From assembly GCA_039181495.1 (NCBI GenBank), contig JBCDCP010000126.1, forward strand, positions 1 to 8,254: 8,254 nt of DNA, read 5' to 3'. The translations under genes were made by a program, and so were the position numbers. Shown piece by piece: positions 4,605 to 8,254 of the stretch; position 1 is the stretch's first letter, and every line of letters begins with the position of its first letter. This stretch comes from JBCDCP01 sp039181495 (GTDB taxonomy: Bacteria; Pseudomonadota; Alphaproteobacteria; Rhizobiales; Tepidamorphaceae). The notes below the pieces were generated by a model. That model searched no databases. It saw only the letters and a list, made by a program, of their open reading frames with translations, and had not been told where the DNA came from.

Positions 4605-6357
4605 CTCGCCATCCGCCGAAATGCGTGATGTCCTGAGCCCCGTCCAAACCCGCTGCTTCGACCAGGAATCCGTGCGTGTAGGTGCCATCCTGAAGCTGGA
4701 TCGTACCAATCGACAACGGCGAGGGTATGCCGTTTAGGAACTGCCCCATCTTGGCGGAAGGCAAGCCCCAGACCTCAAGTTCAATCTGGCCACCATCATT
4801 GCATCGCAATAATCCTGGTCGATGTGGTGGGCCACCGGCTAGCGCGTAGAGACGATAGTTGGCAGCGGTCCGCGTCGTGCAGAGCAGCGTCGCGCCCAGA
4901 GATGTCAACTCACGGTTGAGCGGCAGACCCGACATATGCGCACCACAAACCGCCAGGGTCACCTTCCCAGCGTGTGAGTGTTCTTTGTGTGTTGAGAATG
5001 CCGTCGAGCTCGCCGGCGCTTTGCGTTCAAAGAGCCGCGCGACGGATGCGACCAGTGAATCCTCACTGCGTCGCGCCAGGAGCGTGACCGAACCGGGAAG
5101 ACCATCGGTCCTTGGGGCTGTGGGCACAGCAATGCCGCACAGATCGAGCAGATTCACAAAGTTGGTGTAGGTGCCCAGATTGGAGTTGGGAGTGATTGGA
5201 TCGGCATCGAGGTCAGTGCGGGTATAGAAGGTCGGGATCGACGGAACACAAAGCAGATCGATGTCCGCCAAGACCTTGTCTGCAAAGCGGCTCAACTCTT
5301 TGAGGCGGTAAACTCCTCGGAACGCATCGGTCGCCGAAAGACCGTTGGCAGCACCGATGATCTGCGCCGTGGTTGGATGCAAGGCGTCGGGTCGATCGCG
5401 CATAAGACTTTCGACAACGGCATGTCGCTCTGCAATCCATGCCCCATCATAGAGCATGTCCGCCACTGCATAGAGCGGTGTGAAGTCTACTTCGACCAGC
5501 TTCTGTTCATGAGATTCCAGGACCTTGAGCGCGGCATCAAACATGTCAGCGTGCCGGGTATCACCAAAGAACTCACGCGATGACGGGGTTGGCACGCCAA
5601 TGCGCAAACCGTTTGGGACGTCGTGCAGAGTGCCAATACGGACCTCTGCCGAGTAAGCATCCTCGTCGTCGTAACCGCAGGTCGCCTCTAAGATGGCATA
5701 AGCGTCATCCACCGTCAGAGCAAAAATAGAAACCGCATCGAGCGTCCTGCAGGCCGGCACCACGCCGGAATTGGACAAGGCACCGAGCGTTGGCTTGAGG
5801 CCCACGATGTTGTTCATCGCTGCCGGGACCCGGCCAGAGCCGGCGGTATCGGTCCCCAGGGAGAAGGGAACGATGCGGTGCGCCACCGCCACACCTGATC
5901 CGCTGGACGAGCCGCCCGGAACCAGGTCGGGATTCACAGCATTGCGCGGGACACCGTACGGTGTGCGTACGCCGACGAGGCCCGTGGCGAACTGATCAAG
6001 GTTCGTCTTGCCGATGACAAGAGCGCCGGCTTTTCGCAGACGCGCCACGACGAACGCATCCGCAGATGCATCGTATTCAAAGGCTGGGCACGCGGCGGTC
6101 GTGGGAAGACCGGCGACATCGATATTATCCTTCACGACAAACGGTATGCCCCACAACGGAAGCGAAGTGGGATCAGACGGCAGTCCGTCCGCTTCAGCCA
6201 AAACGTCCTCTATCGCCCGCAAGTGGATGAACAGCGCGGGATCGGCGATGGCCTCGATCCGGCGATAGACCTCCCTGACAGTTTCGGAGGGTTGGACTCC
6301 GTTTGCATAAGAGCGGCGAAGATCCTTGAGTGTGAATCCGTTGTCTTGCAGCACCAC
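4576..6357 (-). CDS. atzF: Allophanate hydrolase (two-domain)
   Basis: Allophanate hydrolase converts allophanate to ammonia and CO2 in the cytoplasm, the last step of urea-carboxylase, biuret and cyanurate breakdown. The 593 residues match the roughly 600 of AtzF. The N-terminal amidase-signature domain (about 1-450) holds the Ser-cisSer-Lys triad: Lys76 in VVKDNIDV, Ser150 in PGGSSSGSG and Ser174 in DTAGSGRVPA. The spacing is that of AtzF Lys91/Ser165/Ser189. The stretch NNIVGLKPTLGALSNSGVVP separates it from general amidases. The C-terminal domain (about 468-593) is present, with YRLYALAGGPPHRPGL, EVWGLP and DITHFGGWRGFL; in a yeast homologue this domain releases CO2. Two tandem GTG codons (6355-6357 and 6352-6354) are possible starts, both served by AAGGGA, which overlaps the ATPase stop codon. 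The 9-base gap indicates an operon with the transporter. Confidence 0.93.
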   Translation of the reverse strand: MVLQDNGFTLKDLRRSYANGVQPSETVREVYRRIEAIADPALFIHLRAIEDVLAEADGLPSDPTSLPLWGIPFVVKDNIDVAGLPTTAACPAFEYDASADAFVVARLRKAGALVIGKTNLDQFATGLVGVRTPYGVPRNAVNPDLVPGGSSSGSGVAVAHRIVPFSLGTDTAGSGRVPAAMNNIVGLKPTLGALSNSGVVPACRTLDAVSIFALTVDDAYAILEATCGYDDEDAYSAEVRIGTLHDVPNGLRIGVPTPSSREFFGDTRHADMFDAALKVLESHEQKLVEVDFTPLYAVADMLYDGAWIAERHAVVESLMRDRPDALHPTTAQIIGAANGLSATDAFRGVYRLKELSRFADKVLADIDLLCVPSIPTFYTRTDLDADPITPNSNLGTYTNFVNLLDLCGIAVPTAPRTDGLPGSVTLLARRSEDSLVASVARLFERKAPASSTAFSTHKEHSHAGKVTLAVCGAHMSGLPLNRELTSLGATLLCTTRTAANYRLYALAGGPPHRPGLLRCNDGGQIELEVWGLPSAKMGQFLNGIPSPLSIGTIQLQDGTYTHGFLVEAAGLDGAQDITHFGGWRGFLSTKDVA

Positions 6358-6366
6358 TGAATTCCC

Positions 6367-7995
6367 TTAGGCCATGTTTATCTGGGGCGGCTGTGGCGCG
6401 GCTTCGACCAGGGTCCGCGTATAGTCATGCGACGGCGCGTTCATGACTGCCGCCGCCGGGCCCGCTTCGATAACCTCACCCGACTTCATGACGAGCACCT
6501 CGTCGCAAAGCAAACGCACCACGTACAGATCATGGCTGACAAACAGATACGACATGCCCAACCTGGCGCGCAGATCGACCAGCAGATTGAGCACGAGAGC
6601 CTGGATCGAGACATCCAAGGCGGCGGTCGGTTCATCGAGGATGAGAAGCCTGGGTTGCAGCGCGATGGCGCGGGCAATGCCCACGCGGGCCTTCTGTCCG
6701 CCTGAGAGTTGATGAGGGTAACGGCTGAGCAAAGTGCCGGGCAGGCCTGTCAAATCGGCGAGTTCTTCAACCCGGGCCCGCAATGCCTTGCCGCTCATCC
6801 GGTCTATTCGCCCGAGCGGCTCGGCAATCGCACTTCCGGCTGTGTCGCGAGGATTGAGGCTGTCCGTAGCGTCTTGAAACACCATCTGGATGCTGCGCCG
6901 AAGCGGGTGTGAGGCGAAGCGCGCTGCCGGCACTTCAGCTACATCCTGCCCTTCAAACAGAATTTGACCGGATGTTGGGTCCTGCAACCGCACAATCATC
7001 TCGGAAGTCGTTGATTTGCCGCTTCCCGATTCACCTACAAGCCCGACGGACTGGCCAGCCTTGATCTCGAACGAGATGCCCTTCACGGCATGGACCGGCC
7101 CTGACTTGCTTGCGAAGGTCTTGACCAGATCCACAACCTGCAGGATTGGCGCATTGGAGATCATGATCTTGGGTTCGGGCAAACGCGCCTCGAGAGGCAT
7201 CAGGCTGCGTACCGAGGCGCCGATGCGCGGCGTCGCATCGACAAGCCGCTGTGTGTAGGGATGATCCGGTGCGGTGAAGAGCTTCTGGGGGTGACCCGCT
7301 TCAACGATATCGCCGTCCTTCATCACGACGATCCGATCGCAGTATTGCGACGCAAGACCGAGATCGTGGGTGATCATGATCATGCTCATGTCGCGCGCAC
7401 CGATCAGATCGGAGACAAGGTCCATCACGGCCTTCTGGGTTGTGATATCCAGGCCTGTCGTGGGTTCATCGGCGATCAGGAGTTTGGGATCGCATGCCAG
7501 AGCAATGGCGATAACAATGCGCTGGCACATGCCGCCTGAAAGCTCGAACGGATAGGCGTGGTAACGCGCGGCTGCATCATTGATCTTGACGGATTGAAGC
7601 ATCGCGATCGCCTTGGCACTGGCATCGCTGCGCGTGGCACGGGCATGGCGTATCAGCACATCCTCGATCTGATGGCCGACCCGCCGTATCGGATTCAGCG
7701 CCGCACGTGGGTTCTGGAAGATCATTGAAATCTCACGCCCACGGATGTCGCGCATCTGACTTTCGCTGGCACTGCGAAGATCAACGCCGCCATAGACAAT
7801 ATCGCCAGCGCGAATTTCACCGCCTGCATCGAGAATGCGCATCAGGGCATAGGACGTTACCGACTTGCCCGAGCCGCTTTCGCCCACGATGCCAAGCGTC
7901 TCGCCTTTGCCCACCTCGAAGGAGATGCCGCGCACCGCATTGACGTCACCCTTGCGGGTTCGAAAGGTCACCGAGAGATTATCGATCGACAGCAT
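6367..7995 (-). CDS. Fused two-domain ABC transporter ATPase, dipeptide/oligopeptide type (DppD-DppF-like)
   Basis: This cytoplasmic protein would power import through a Dpp/Opp-type permease pair, with both ATPases joined in one chain as in GsiA or YejF. Numbered from the chosen ATG (542 residues), the first domain has Walker A GESGSGKS (38-45), Q-loop Gln94, signature LSGGM (152-156), Walker B LLIADEP (172-178) and His210. The second has GESGSGKS (321-328), Gln374, LSGGQ (430-434), LLILDEP (450-456) and His488. HPYTQRLVDATP (245-256) and HDYTRTLVEAAP (523-534) are the peptide-transporter tails of each half. Both sites look catalytically complete. I prefer ATG at 7995 over an in-frame TTG at 8037, because the latter overlaps the permease gene and family members start near MLSIDNLSV. 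The ribosome-binding site is weak. Substrate cannot be read from the ATPase. Confidence 0.93.
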   Translation of the reverse strand: MLSIDNLSVTFRTRKGDVNAVRGISFEVGKGETLGIVGESGSGKSVTSYALMRILDAGGEIRAGDIVYGGVDLRSASESQMRDIRGREISMIFQNPRAALNPIRRVGHQIEDVLIRHARATRSDASAKAIAMLQSVKINDAAARYHAYPFELSGGMCQRIVIAIALACDPKLLIADEPTTGLDITTQKAVMDLVSDLIGARDMSMIMITHDLGLASQYCDRIVVMKDGDIVEAGHPQKLFTAPDHPYTQRLVDATPRIGASVRSLMPLEARLPEPKIMISNAPILQVVDLVKTFASKSGPVHAVKGISFEIKAGQSVGLVGESGSGKSTTSEMIVRLQDPTSGQILFEGQDVAEVPAARFASHPLRRSIQMVFQDATDSLNPRDTAGSAIAEPLGRIDRMSGKALRARVEELADLTGLPGTLLSRYPHQLSGGQKARVGIARAIALQPRLLILDEPTAALDVSIQALVLNLLVDLRARLGMSYLFVSHDLYVVRLLCDEVLVMKSGEVIEAGPAAAVMNAPSHDYTRTLVEAAPQPPQINMA

Positions 7996-8011
7996 TAAGA
8001 GATCCGTGGCC

Positions 8012-8254
8012 CTAAGTCCGCTTACGGGGATCGACAATGTCGCGCAAGCCGTCGCCCAGCAGGTTGAAGGTGAACACCGCCAGCATCAGCCAAAGCCCTG
8101 GGAACAAGGCCAGCCACCACTCGCCCGACACGATGAAGTTTGCCCCCTCGGCGACCATGATGCCCCATTCCGGAGTCGGGGGACGCACGCCGAGGCCAAT
8201 GAAGGAAAGGCCCGCTGCATTCAGAATGGCCCAACCGAGGTTGAGCGACACCTG
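8012..8254 (-). CDS. ABC transporter permease, DppC/OppC type, 3' part (5' end outside window)
   Basis: Only the C-terminal 80 residues of an inner-membrane permease are present; the frame stays open to the right edge, and the GTG at 8251 is an internal valine rather than a start. Visible is the cytoplasmic coupling region with AGLSFIGLGVRPPTPEWG, the family's EAA-like contact with the ATPase. The last membrane helix (WWLALFPGLWLMLAVFTFNLLG) and the standard ending GDGLRDIVDPRKRT follow. These features are typical of the second permease (DppC) of peptide/nickel-type importers. It ends 16 bases before the ATPase start, so the two are surely co-transcribed. A DppB-type permease and a periplasmic binding protein are expected further right. 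Confidence 0.92.
   Translation of the reverse strand, partial: QVSLNLGWAILNAAGLSFIGLGVRPPTPEWGIMVAEGANFIVSGEWWLALFPGLWLMLAVFTFNLLGDGLRDIVDPRKRT

Noticed and set aside
7519..7545. Cys in place of Arg after the first ATPase signature (LSGGMCQR)
   Set aside because: LSGGM itself is normal for DppD-type halves, and the following position tolerates change; I do not regard it as evidence of inactivity.
6427..7555. Several + strand open frames opposite the ABC ATPase
   Set aside because: All lie antisense to the conserved nucleotide-binding domains and have no recognisable product.
7996..8037. Longer ABC ATPase starting at TTG 8037
   Set aside because: It would overlap the permease gene by 26 bases and add a leader unlike the family; the ATG at 7995 fits better.

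Overview
The window looks like a chromosomal segment of an alphaproteobacterium, most likely of the order Hyphomicrobiales (Rhizobiales). The basis is the gene order yceD/DUF177 - plsX - fabH - ihfA - MerR-type regulator on the + strand, the alphaproteobacterial character of the proteins as I recognise them, and a moderately high G+C content. I cannot name the genus from the sequence.

Left part (1-4306, + strand): a core block in the order of the classical fatty-acid/phospholipid cluster. It starts with the 3' end of a DUF177 (YceD) gene cut by the window edge. A 291-base gap without a credible gene follows, then plsX (phosphate acyltransferase) and fabH (ketoacyl-ACP synthase III), only 9 bases apart and in the same reading frame. 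After an AT-rich spacer comes ihfA (DNA-bending integration host factor alpha). After a spacer with two back-to-back stem-loops comes a MerR-type regulator that carries an exceptionally long Pro/Ala-rich region. PlsX and FabH feed membrane lipid synthesis: FabH starts acyl chains and PlsX hands finished chains to glycerolipid assembly.

Middle (4307-4575): a convergent intergenic region between the regulator and atzF. It has no supported gene, but it is crowded with inverted repeats, including a 13-bp pair whose right arm lies inside the 3' end of atzF.

Right part (4576-8254, - strand): an accessory catabolic operon read right to left. It holds the 3' end of a DppC/OppC-type permease, a fused two-domain DppD-DppF-type ATPase, and a full-length two-domain allophanate hydrolase (AtzF). 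The spacings are 16 and 9 bases. Allophanate hydrolase ends pathways that mineralise nitrogen-rich compounds such as urea (through urea carboxylase), biuret and cyanurate to ammonia and CO2. Its tight linkage to a peptide-type importer suggests uptake and breakdown of a small nitrogen-rich amide. The substrate-binding protein, the other permease and any upstream hydrolase would lie beyond the right edge.

I found no tRNA, rRNA, CRISPR array or intact mobile element. The most interesting points are the transporter-allophanate hydrolase operon, the low-complexity extension of the MerR protein and the inverted-repeat-rich convergent spacer. None of these is proof of a new system.
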